A DNA stretch of 64,000 nucleotides from SHVO01 sp050246995 (GTDB taxonomy: Bacteria; Pseudomonadota; Alphaproteobacteria; Rhodospirillales; Rhodospirillaceae): contig JBFWVA010000001.1 of NCBI GenBank assembly GCA_050246995.1, positions 372,001-436,000 on the forward strand. Reading direction: 5' to 3'. Both the position numbers and the translations under genes were made by a program. Shown here piece by piece: positions 1 to 7,328 of the stretch (position 1 is the stretch's first letter; each line of letters starts with the position of its first letter). The notes beneath the pieces were generated by a model. It was not told the DNA's origin, ran no database searches, and was given only the letters and a program-made list of their open reading frames with translations.

Positions 1-225
1 CGTTGGACATCGGTAGGGTCGTGCAACTTTGACGACCGCTCATTCCGTTTGAATGACGAGGCCAATCTCAACGTTTTCGACGAAGCATTCGCTTGCCGTC
101 AGATGGAACAGGTGGAGCGCGACTTCGCGCACTCACGCAAGATCGTGGCGCGCCGCTGGGCACACCGTCCGTTGACCAAGCGGATTCTTGAAAGCATCGC
201 GATCCGGTTCAGGACCCAGCTTTAG
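1..225 (+). CDS. Cardiolipin synthase / phospholipase D family protein, C-terminal end (partial)
   Basis: The frame is open from the first base to TAG at 223-225, giving the last 74 residues. The piece starts just inside the second HKD active-site region: it reads SVGSCNFDDRSFRLNDEANL, which matches the GSxN...RSxxLNxE segment of cardiolipin synthases and related PLD-family transphosphatidylases that act at the inner membrane. The second His-Lys-Asp motif itself lies upstream of the window. The tail is basic and ends FRTQL. The stop overlaps the stop of the convergent tautomerase gene by four bases. Cardiolipin synthase versus another PLD-like phosphatidyltransferase cannot be decided from the tail. 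Confidence 0.8.
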   Translation, partial: RWTSVGSCNFDDRSFRLNDEANLNVFDEAFACRQMEQVERDFAHSRKIVARRWAHRPLTKRILESIAIRFRTQL

Positions 226-452
226 GGGATATCGTAGCCCGGCTTCTTAAAAATCGTCGCGGCCTTGCCGGCGATCTCGGGCTTGGCGACCTGATCCATC
301 CAATCTTTCTGGGCGACATCTTCGATGCCGATCGAGATGGCGCTGTCGGGCGTCCCAAGGGTGTCTATCATCGCTTTGGTGAGCGCTTCACTCAGCTGGG
401 TCTTTTGTTCCGGCGTACGGCCAGGAAACATTTTTACGACGATATGAGGCAT
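222..452 (-). CDS. 4-oxalocrotonate tautomerase family protein
   Basis: This is a 76-residue protein beginning Met-Pro-His-Ile-Val-Val. The proline that becomes residue 1 after Met removal is the catalytic base of the 4-OT/tautomerase superfamily. Family features follow: a beta strand, then GRTPEQKTQLSEALTKAM as the amphipathic helix, then a second strand with an SIGIEDV segment. Its length fits the short 4-OT/PptA (YdcE) class, whose members form oligomers and isomerise enol/keto acids; the substrate is unknown. A strong ribosome site (GGAAGGA) lies 8 bases before ATG. It is convergent with the cardiolipin synthase end. Confidence 0.85.
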   Translation of the reverse strand: MPHIVVKMFPGRTPEQKTQLSEALTKAMIDTLGTPDSAISIGIEDVAQKDWMDQVAKPEIAGKAATIFKKPGYDIP

Positions 453-504
453 ACTTTAGTCCTTCCTAGTCATTCCTAGCGATGGAACGGGTCGCGCGGC
501 AGAT

Positions 505-510
505 TATAAT
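505..510 (+). promoter_or_regulatory. Possible -10 box of the secreted metalloprotease gene
   Basis: A perfect TATAAT stands 40 bases before the ATG at 550. No convincing -35 is visible at the usual distance, so this is only a candidate. Confidence 0.3.
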
Positions 511-549
511 GCGAATACGCCGCCCTCAATCCCCTAAGGACACCGCCTT

Positions 550-1443
550 ATGTACCGCTTTATTTCCGCGATCTTCCTGATGCTGACTTCGCCGGTTCGC
601 GCGGGCGATCTTCAGCCGGTGATTCAAATCGAAGACGTGGCCCTGTTTTACAAGGTTTACGACGCCGCCAAAGGTCACCCGACCGCTGCGGACATTCAAC
701 GCGCTTATCTTGACGCCGGTTCGGACGGATTGCGGACGTTCGCGAAATTAAGAAACACGACAGCGGAAAGGATCGCCGCAAACATCGCGGCTCAACCCAT
801 GGCCTATGAGAACGGGCGGCGATGCGGCGCAGCCTTGCCGAAGGTCCGCGAGCGCTTGCAAGCCGCCATGGCGAACCTTTCGCGTATCTACCCTGGCGCC
901 AAATTCCCGCCCGTGACCATCGCCATTGGGCGGGGACGTCCCGTCGCCATTGGGAGTCCGGTCAATGGCGTGCAGATCGGACTAGAAGCCTTGTGCGCCG
1001 TCGATTTCTTTCACGCCGATGTTGAAGACCGCTTCGTCTATGTGATCGCCCACGAGTACGCGCATGTGCAACAAGTGGATTCGATCGTCGACGGCACGCA
1101 CCTGACCGTGCTGGAGGCGTCTCTGATGGAGGGCATAGCCGAATTCGTTGGCGAGCTGATTTCGGGCGACATCGCAAACTCCAATGTCCGTAAACTCGCC
1201 GCGGGGCGGGAGGCCGAAATCGAGGCGGACTTCATCGCTGAAATGGATAGCCGCGATCTGTCCAACTGGATGAACAATACGGGCGCGCATGTCGCGCCCG
1301 ATCTTGGGTACTGGATAGGGCACCGGATCGCGCGCGCGTATTACCAACGCGCAGCAGACAAACAGAAGGCGATCCAAGACATGCTCGAGATGACCGACGC
1401 CAAGGCCTTCCTAGCGGAAAGCGGCTGGCGTCCCTCAAAGTAA
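550..1443 (+). CDS. Secreted zinc metalloprotease-like protein (DUF2268-like)
   Basis: 297 residues. Residues 1-18 form a signal peptide ending in an Ala-x-Ala-like site (PVRA). A gluzincin motif HEYAH is at residues 168-172 (VIAHEYAHVQQ), and a downstream ...EGIAEFVGE segment around residue 195 supplies the likely third zinc ligand. This HExxH...E layout and the surrounding sequence resemble the DUF2268 group of predicted Zn-dependent proteases. The protein is therefore probably periplasmic or secreted; its substrate is unknown. It ends overlapping by nine bases the convergent DUF2938 gene. Confidence 0.7.
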   Translation: MYRFISAIFLMLTSPVRAGDLQPVIQIEDVALFYKVYDAAKGHPTAADIQRAYLDAGSDGLRTFAKLRNTTAERIAANIAAQPMAYENGRRCGAALPKVRERLQAAMANLSRIYPGAKFPPVTIAIGRGRPVAIGSPVNGVQIGLEALCAVDFFHADVEDRFVYVIAHEYAHVQQVDSIVDGTHLTVLEASLMEGIAEFVGELISGDIANSNVRKLAAGREAEIEADFIAEMDSRDLSNWMNNTGAHVAPDLGYWIGHRIARAYYQRAADKQKAIQDMLEMTDAKAFLAESGWRPSK

Positions 1444-1932
1444 AACAGTTGCGGCTTGCGCCGCGCTATAAAGGCCTGCTCCAAAGACGAAGTGCGTTAA
1501 AACGCTCCGCAGGCGCGCTTGCGTTGGATTCGGTGTGCGCGAAGCCGCGATCCCCGCTCCCATGCCCGGCTGCATGACAAAGAACGGGGCGACGAGGGTC
1601 AGAAGTCCGATGCCAAGCGCCGGAAGAAGCGTTGGATTATGTGCCCAGGCAATTCCATTCACCGACAACAGCAGGCCGGCGAAAACGATACCAATGAAAT
1701 AGTGGGCAGCCCACCCGATGATGCGTTCACCGGCAATGGGCGGCGATTGCGCGATGCCGCTATGCACAAAACGTCCTTGCGGCATGGTGCCGATCCAGCG
1801 GCCCACCAGGGCATAGTTGGGAGGCGGGAATTTGAGAACCCGCGCGGCGAATATCCCCCATAAATCCATGACCATCGTCGCACCAAACCCAATCGCAAAC
1901 GCGTAAAGCGTGTATTCTTTAAGAGCATCCAT
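1435..1932 (-). CDS. DUF2938 family membrane protein
   Basis: 165 residues from the ATG at 1932 (a longer reading to 1959 would place the start inside the promoter). Four hydrophobic segments are visible: roughly residues 8-30, 70-90, 100-118 and 135-160. The first includes GFGATMVMDLWGIFAARVL, typical of DUF2938, whose function is not known. It is divergent from the MerR regulator. The SoxR-type promoter at 1958-1988 points at this gene, so it is probably the regulated target together with the efflux pump. A Shine-Dalgarno-like GGCTGCAAC is weak. Confidence 0.75.
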   Translation of the reverse strand: MDALKEYTLYAFAIGFGATMVMDLWGIFAARVLKFPPPNYALVGRWIGTMPQGRFVHSGIAQSPPIAGERIIGWAAHYFIGIVFAGLLLSVNGIAWAHNPTLLPALGIGLLTLVAPFFVMQPGMGAGIAASRTPNPTQARLRSVLTHFVFGAGLYSAAQAATVLL

Positions 1933-1957
1933 GTTGCAGCCTTTCGATTCTGGGGGC

Positions 1958-1988
1958 ATGCTACGACTTCAAGTCAACTTGAGGTCAA
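1958..1988 (-). promoter_or_regulatory. MerR/SoxR-type promoter-operator for the DUF2938 gene
   Basis: Read on the minus strand: -35 TTGACC (1983-1988), a 19-base spacer, and -10 TAGCAT (1958-1963). The spacer holds an inverted repeat with arms at 1966-1974 and 1977-1985 that pair at 8 of 9 positions around a 2-base centre. Its core, CCTCAAGTTGACTTGAAG, differs at only a few bases from the E. coli soxS SoxR operator as I remember it. A 19-base spacer is the hallmark of promoters activated by DNA distortion by MerR-family dimers. The regulator's ATG starts two bases beyond the -35 box on the other strand. Confidence 0.8.
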
Positions 1989-1990
1989 GC

Positions 1991-2410
1991 ATGAAACTGC
2001 TGGATATCGGTGACGTGGCGCGGCAGGCGCGCCTTCCCGCCTCGACCTTGCGCTACTACGAAGAAAAAAAGCTGATCCAGTCGGTGGGACGCCACGGTCT
2101 GCGCCGCCTTTTCGAGCCGGGTGTCCTGCAGCGAATTACCTTGATCAAGCTGGGCCGCAATGCCGGTTTCTCGCTCGACGAGATCAAAGCCATGTTCGCG
2201 CCCGATGGCCGCCTCAAGATCAACCGCGCGCAGCTGAACGCCAAAGCCGATCAGTTGCAGCATACCATCCGCGAGTTGGAGGCCCTTCGTGACGGTTTGC
2301 GCCATGCGGCCGTCTGCCCGGCGCCAAGCCATCTGGAATGCCCGAGTTTCCAAAAATTGCTGCGGATCGCGGACGCCGAGAAACCGCGCCGCCGCAAGCG
2401 CGCGGCATGA
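1991..2410 (+). CDS. MerR family redox-type transcriptional regulator
   Basis: 139 residues starting MKLLDIGDVARQ. The N-terminal MerR helix-turn-helix and wing are clear (residues 3-40, with the STLRYYEEKKLI signature), followed by a long dimerisation helix (residues 75-105). SoxR carries a four-cysteine [2Fe-2S] motif at its C-terminus. Here only two cysteines remain, C109 and C117 (CPAPSHLEC), so a SoxR-type cluster is unlikely and a thiol or metal switch is more plausible (inference). A basic tail RRRKRAA ends the protein. Its stop overlaps the start of the efflux pump gene (ATGA at 2407-2410), so the two are co-translated. An upstream start at 1910 would run through the operator and is rejected. 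Confidence 0.85.
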   Translation: MKLLDIGDVARQARLPASTLRYYEEKKLIQSVGRHGLRRLFEPGVLQRITLIKLGRNAGFSLDEIKAMFAPDGRLKINRAQLNAKADQLQHTIRELEALRDGLRHAAVCPAPSHLECPSFQKLLRIADAEKPRRRKRAA

Positions 2411-3933
2411 CCGAGCTTCGGCTCTCGCCGACATCCTTCCTCGGCTTCCTGGCCATGTGCGCCGGGATGTTCCTGGCGATCCTGGATATCCAGATCGTCG
2501 CGAGTTCGCTGATCGAGATCCAAGCCGACCTTCGCATCCCGGCGGATCGGCTGAGCTATCTGCAGACGATCTATCTGATCGCCGAGATCATCGCGATTGC
2601 GGTCAGTGGCCGCCTGGCGCGCGCCCTCTCGACACGCTGGCTCTACACAATTGGCCTGATTGGCTTCGTGGCGGCGAGCGGCGCGTGCGCCGCCTCCAGC
2701 ACCTATCAGGCGCTCTATGCCGCCCGAGCGGTGCAGGGCTTCTTTGGCGGCGTATTGATCCCAACGGTCTTCTCAGCCGTGTTCCTGATGTTTCCGCTGA
2801 AGCGCCAAGCGATGGCCACCGCCATTGCAGGAAGCTTTGCGATGCTGGCGCCGACAGTGGGGCCATTTGTCGGCGGCTGGATTACCGAGACTCTATCGTG
2901 GCACTGGTTGTTTCTGATCAACATCGCGCCCGGTTTGATCGCGGCGGCTATCGTCGCCGGATGTGTGCGGATCGACCGGGCGGACTGGAAAAGTCTTGCG
3001 CGCACCGATGTCGTGACTCTCGGCCTGGCGGTGGCGTTCCTCGCCACGCTTGAGCTCACATTGAAGGAAGCGCCGCACCGGGGATGGCTCAGCCTTCCCG
3101 CGCTCGCCCTGGCGGCGGTAAGCATCTTCAGCGGGATCTGCCTAGTGCGCAGATGCCTGTCAGTTCCCGAACCATTGATTAATGTCCGCGCGTTCGCCGA
3201 CAAGGATTTCGCCATCGGCGCCTGGTTCAGTTTTGTGCTCGGTATGGCGCTGTTCGGCGCCACCTACTTGATGCCTCTATTTCTCGGCCTCGTGCGTGAT
3301 CTTGGGCCGTTGGAGATCGGCACGATCATGATGGTAACAGGTGCGGCGCAACTTCTGACCGCGCCCCTCGCCGCTGTCCTCGAGCGACGATGGGCCGCAA
3401 AGCCTATGACCGCGCTGGGGTTCGGACTGTTCGCGGCGGGCCTGCTGTTCAACGGCGCCGCGACGCCCGCCTGGGAATTCAATGAATTTTTCGTGCCACA
3501 AACCTTGCGCGGCGTAGCGCTTTTGCTGTGCCTGCTGCCGATTACACGACTTGCACTTGGACACTTGCCGGTAGATGAGGTGCCGCAAGCCTCCAGCCTG
3601 TTCAACTTGATGCGGAACGTCGGCGGTGCCGTGGGTCTCGCGCTGATTGATACCATCGTGGAGATACGAACTCCTGACCATGCAAACGCGACCATCGCCA
3701 GGCTGCAAGCCGGCGACCGGGCCACAGCGGCTTTCGTCGGCCTTCCCTTGGAGCGCTTCACAGGCACGCCGCTTGGCCCCATCGATCAGGCCACGCGGGA
3801 GATGGTGGCGCCGCTGGTACAACGCGCGGCGGTCACCATGAGCTTCAACGATGCATGGCTCGCCCTCGGAACGGTCGTGGCCCTTTCGCTGCTCGCCTTA
3901 CTATTCGTGCAAACAAAAAAGGCGGGGACCTAA
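2407..3933 (+). CDS. MFS drug:H+ antiporter, DHA2 (EmrB-like) family
   Basis: 508 residues with about 14 hydrophobic segments, the count expected for DHA2 exporters. The TM1 motif LAILDIQIVASSLIEIQADL corresponds to the family's LDxTIVNVALP motif D1, and the RAVQGFFGGVLIPTVFSAVF stretch is motif C-like (antiporter) around residues 100-120. It would export drugs or other toxic amphiphiles across the inner membrane. The start ATG at 2407 overlaps the MerR stop; a longer reading from 2338 lies inside the regulator and is rejected. No adaptor or TolC gene is adjacent. A bidirectional terminator follows. Confidence 0.88.
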   Translation: MTELRLSPTSFLGFLAMCAGMFLAILDIQIVASSLIEIQADLRIPADRLSYLQTIYLIAEIIAIAVSGRLARALSTRWLYTIGLIGFVAASGACAASSTYQALYAARAVQGFFGGVLIPTVFSAVFLMFPLKRQAMATAIAGSFAMLAPTVGPFVGGWITETLSWHWLFLINIAPGLIAAAIVAGCVRIDRADWKSLARTDVVTLGLAVAFLATLELTLKEAPHRGWLSLPALALAAVSIFSGICLVRRCLSVPEPLINVRAFADKDFAIGAWFSFVLGMALFGATYLMPLFLGLVRDLGPLEIGTIMMVTGAAQLLTAPLAAVLERRWAAKPMTALGFGLFAAGLLFNGAATPAWEFNEFFVPQTLRGVALLLCLLPITRLALGHLPVDEVPQASSLFNLMRNVGGAVGLALIDTIVEIRTPDHANATIARLQAGDRATAAFVGLPLERFTGTPLGPIDQATREMVAPLVQRAAVTMSFNDAWLALGTVVALSLLALLFVQTKKAGT

Positions 3934-3946
3934 GCCCCCGCCTTTT
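3915..3946. terminator. Bidirectional intrinsic terminator
   Basis: A GGCGGGG / CCCCGCC stem (3921-3942) is flanked by an A-run on the left and TTTT on the right, overlapping the stop codon of the efflux gene. It can serve the efflux operon on the plus strand and the TonB receptor gene that ends at 3968 on the minus strand. Confidence 0.85.
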
Positions 3947-3967
3947 CCATATCTCGATCGCCGCTTC

Positions 3968-6874
3968 CTACATTTTGAAGCGCACGCCCGCACGGAACAC
4001 ACGGCCCAAGCGGTCATAAAGACCTGTGTTGCCTTGGCCGGCATAGAAGCCCGCGCCGCGCGTACCGACAATGAACGGCGGATCCTTGTTGAACACGTTT
4101 TCGGCCGTGAAGTACGGCTGCAGCAGGCCGTCCATCATCTCGTAATCGAATGCCAGATCGAAGTACGAGATGCTCGGGACGTAGTTAAGGTTGATGGTCG
4201 GATGCGCGGCGGTCGCCGCCGGGCATCCCGAGGTGCAGGTGATGAACGAGGTATTGAATACACCCGATCCAATGCCGCGCATGGTGAGCGTCGCGCTGAA
4301 CGGACCGTTGTCGTAAACGCCCGAGAGCAGATAACGGAACTTCGGCGCCTGCAGCGCGCTGCCAAGGCCGATCACCCCGCCGTCCGCTTGGATCCCCGCG
4401 CCTTCGATGGTGCCGAGGGTATCGACAGTCTTGAGCGAGAAGACTTTCGTCGCCAAGCCGCGCAGGCGGAATTCGCCCTCCCAGTCGTCCGAGAATGTGG
4501 ACAACGGCAGAGTGTAGGAAGCCTCGACATCCATCCCGCGTGTGCTCTGCGAGAGGATATTGGCTGGAACAACGGCAACGAAGGTGATGGTGCCAGCGGC
4601 ATCGCGCGTCACGAACGAGCAAAGCTGCGGGGCGGTGCCGTCATGGCAGCGGTCAACGTAGTTCTGCGCACTGAGGGCGGCGATCGCGCCTTTGATGTTG
4701 ATGTCGTAATAGTCGACCGAGGCTGCAAAGCCGTCCAGGAACGTTGGAGTAAGTACGGCGCCCACGCCGATGGCGTTAGCTCGTTCCGGGTCGAGCAGAC
4801 GATTGCCGCGCACCGAGGTGACGATGAACGATGATGAGCCGTTGCGCGGATCGATGATCGTGCCCGTGCCCGGGCGGTCCGAGGTGAATAGGTCGCCTAC
4901 GTTGGGAGCGCGGATGTCGCGCGAGACAGTGCCGCGGAACGTGATGTCGTCGATGGGCGAGAAGGTCGCGCCGGCCTTCCATGTGGTCACGAAGCCGGAC
5001 GTCGAATAGTCGGTGAAGCGCACAGCAGCGTTCAGGTCGAGCGCCTTTGCCCAATCGGCGTCCTTAGCGAGCGGTACGACGGTCTCGATATAGCCTTCGG
5101 TCACCTTGTAGCTGCCGGTAGACGCACCGAAGTTGCCGGCGAAGTAGGCAGCCGAAAGGTCAAGAGCGCTGGCGATACCTGTGAGACTTTCCTTGCGGTG
5201 TTCCGCGCCGACGGCGAGCGACACCGGGCCGGCCCATGTGGAGAAGGGTTCGCCGTTGAAGTTCGCGGCCCACACTTCCTGGCCGAGCTTGGTGAGGCCG
5301 TAGCCAGTTCCGTAGACGTAGGGATTATCGGCATTAACGCCGATCCCCATGGGATTGTACGGAATGCAGCGCGGATCGTCGTTGGCGGGGTCGGCGTCGG
5401 CGTTGACGCGGCAGACGGCACGTCCCGCGGAGTCAGTGACCGCATCGATGGCGCGCAGATAGTTGGCGTTGATGCGGTTGCCCGGAGAGCGGAACGACAG
5501 ATGGTTGGTACTTTTGGCGAAAGAGGCATCCCAGTTCCAAGTTCCGCCCATAGCGTCGAACGTACCTTCAGCGCCGGCTACATAGCTGCGGAAGGTGCGT
5601 GCGTTGAGGGACTGGAGCAGGGGCATGTCATACTGGTTGGTATTGCCCATCGTAAACTGGGTAATGCCCAGCGCCGTCATCTGCGAGCGCACCGAGGCCG
5701 GAATGAATGGGTTGTCGATGCGGATGTTGAGGCCGCCGCCGTTGAAGTTTGAGGTTGCCCCGGGATTGTGCGCCTCGGAGAAACCCCAGATCCAGTCGGC
5801 AAAAACAGTGACGTTGTCGGCAAGGTCGTAACTGACCCTTGCGAAAATATTCTCGCGCTCGAGCCTCTGCGCCAACGCAATGGAGGTCTTATCGACGCGC
5901 GACATCTGGAAGTCGCCGCCGGACATCGTATTACCGCTGACAAGGCCGAAGCGGAATGGCGCGGAGGTGCCGTTCTGGAGGAACTGTGTACCCCGCAACG
6001 GGCAGGTCGTGCCGGGATAACCCGCGCAAGAGAGGATCAGGCCGCCGCCGGTGGCGGTGCCGAAACCGATATCCTCCAACGCGAGGATCTGCGGCTGTCC
6101 GTTGGTGGCGGTGTAAGCGGGATTATTGAGCGCGACGAACGTCCGGTCGCTCCACTTGCGCGGCTGACCCTTGATGCCGGTCTCGTACGCATGCTCGCCG
6201 CTGAGCAACAAATGACCGCGGCCCCCAGCGAACGCCGATCCCGCCGACAGGGACACGCGATATTGCTCGTCGTCGCCATAGGTAGTGATGCCGGTATCGA
6301 CGACGCCCTTGATGCCGGTGAATTCCTTGTCGACGACGAAGTTCACGACACCGGCCACAGCATCGGAACCGTAGGCGGCCGAGGCGCCGCCCGTCACAAC
6401 GTCGATGCGGCTAATAAGCCCGTTCGGGAATCCGTTGATGTCCACTGCAGAACCGGCGTTACCGCCAACGTTGGCGCCGACCACGCGGCGACCGTCCAGA
6501 AGCACGAGGGTGCGCGTCGCGCCCAAGCTGCGCAGATTGAGGAGGTTCAGGCCGCCGATCCCGCCCGAGACGCTGCCCGACGTGTTGCGCGAGGTCAGAC
6601 CCGTACCGAAAGACGGCAGGCGGTTCACGGCGTCGGCGATGTTGGTGACCGCCATCGCATTGAGTTCGTCCGTGCCGAGCACGGACACTGGCGTCGGCGC
6701 TTCATAGCCATCGCGGATAACGCGCGTGCCGGTGACCACGATTTCCTCGGCGACCACGGGCCCGCTTTGCTGCGCGGTTTGCGCGGCGGCGCCTGAGGCG
6801 GCGAACACCGCGGCGATACTCGCGGTCGCCATGATGGCCGAGCGGTAGGAGCGGATGGCTTTCGCTGTGGACAT
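3968..6874 (-). CDS. TonB-dependent outer-membrane receptor (first paralogue)
   Basis: 968 residues from the ATG at 6874, which has a GGGGAG ribosome site. A signal peptide ends near AASGAAAQ. A TonB-box-like EEIVVTGTR follows, then the plug domain (about residues 55-170, with VLLDGRRVVGANVGGNAGS and DVVTGGASAAYGSDAVAGVV) and a beta-barrel ending RVFRAGVRFKM with a terminal aromatic-rich strand. The protein belongs to the large oligopeptide/unknown-ligand class common in Caulobacter and Sphingomonas relatives. It is a paralogue of the receptor at 11521: both carry the RDGYEAPTP element after the TonB box and the same C-terminal motif. It lies downstream of two secreted amidases on the same strand. 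Confidence 0.93.
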   Translation of the reverse strand: MSTAKAIRSYRSAIMATASIAAVFAASGAAAQTAQQSGPVVAEEIVVTGTRVIRDGYEAPTPVSVLGTDELNAMAVTNIADAVNRLPSFGTGLTSRNTSGSVSGGIGGLNLLNLRSLGATRTLVLLDGRRVVGANVGGNAGSAVDINGFPNGLISRIDVVTGGASAAYGSDAVAGVVNFVVDKEFTGIKGVVDTGITTYGDDEQYRVSLSAGSAFAGGRGHLLLSGEHAYETGIKGQPRKWSDRTFVALNNPAYTATNGQPQILALEDIGFGTATGGGLILSCAGYPGTTCPLRGTQFLQNGTSAPFRFGLVSGNTMSGGDFQMSRVDKTSIALAQRLERENIFARVSYDLADNVTVFADWIWGFSEAHNPGATSNFNGGGLNIRIDNPFIPASVRSQMTALGITQFTMGNTNQYDMPLLQSLNARTFRSYVAGAEGTFDAMGGTWNWDASFAKSTNHLSFRSPGNRINANYLRAIDAVTDSAGRAVCRVNADADPANDDPRCIPYNPMGIGVNADNPYVYGTGYGLTKLGQEVWAANFNGEPFSTWAGPVSLAVGAEHRKESLTGIASALDLSAAYFAGNFGASTGSYKVTEGYIETVVPLAKDADWAKALDLNAAVRFTDYSTSGFVTTWKAGATFSPIDDITFRGTVSRDIRAPNVGDLFTSDRPGTGTIIDPRNGSSSFIVTSVRGNRLLDPERANAIGVGAVLTPTFLDGFAASVDYYDINIKGAIAALSAQNYVDRCHDGTAPQLCSFVTRDAAGTITFVAVVPANILSQSTRGMDVEASYTLPLSTFSDDWEGEFRLRGLATKVFSLKTVDTLGTIEGAGIQADGGVIGLGSALQAPKFRYLLSGVYDNGPFSATLTMRGIGSGVFNTSFITCTSGCPAATAAHPTINLNYVPSISYFDLAFDYEMMDGLLQPYFTAENVFNKDPPFIVGTRGAGFYAGQGNTGLYDRLGRVFRAGVRFKM

Positions 6875-7096
6875 GGTTTCTCCCCATTGATGTGCACGGC
6901 CGGAAGCGGCCACGCCACGAGGCGCGGACAAACGCAAGGCAGGGAAAAGATGAATAAACGCCGCACGGCGCGCGCGCCGTGCAGGGCGTGTACACCTCCC
7001 CCATGCGCGGCGGCGCCTAGGCGTGGGCTGAAGGTCCTCCCCTACAGCCCGAAAGCGCGCCGCGCCTCGCATATAGATGCGTCTCGTGTTGCCATC

Positions 7097-7124
7097 ATCT
7101 TACGGGAACATCATAAGCAGTCAA
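7097..7124 (-). promoter_or_regulatory. Predicted promoter of the TonB receptor gene
   Basis: On the minus strand TTGACT (7119-7124) and TAAGAT (7097-7102) are separated by 16 bases. It would give a leader of about 215 bases before the ATG at 6874. The 454-base gap 6875-7328 holds no other gene that I can see; its leader part is GC-rich with several partial dyads. Confidence 0.5.
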
Positions 7125-7328
7125 CAGAAGTTTCACGCATAAAGGGAATTCGGATTTTTGTTTGGCGCGGTGTTGCGCGCGCGCCACGACCTTGGCGTCG
7201 CTTACGCACACATATTGCGCGGAGCAACAAAACCGCGATGAACATGGCTGAGCTTCAGCGCTGTCACGCGTCTGTGAGCGCGGGCCGACGCCTGTTGAGT
7301 GTATCGGGGCCGCGTACGCCGGATCCCT

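Noticed and set aside
3851..6796. Long open frames on the plus strand (327 and 342 codons) opposite the first TonB receptor
   Set aside because: They are antisense shadows of a high-GC gene; Arg/Gly/Ala-rich, without any family motif, while the minus strand has clear plug and barrel signatures.
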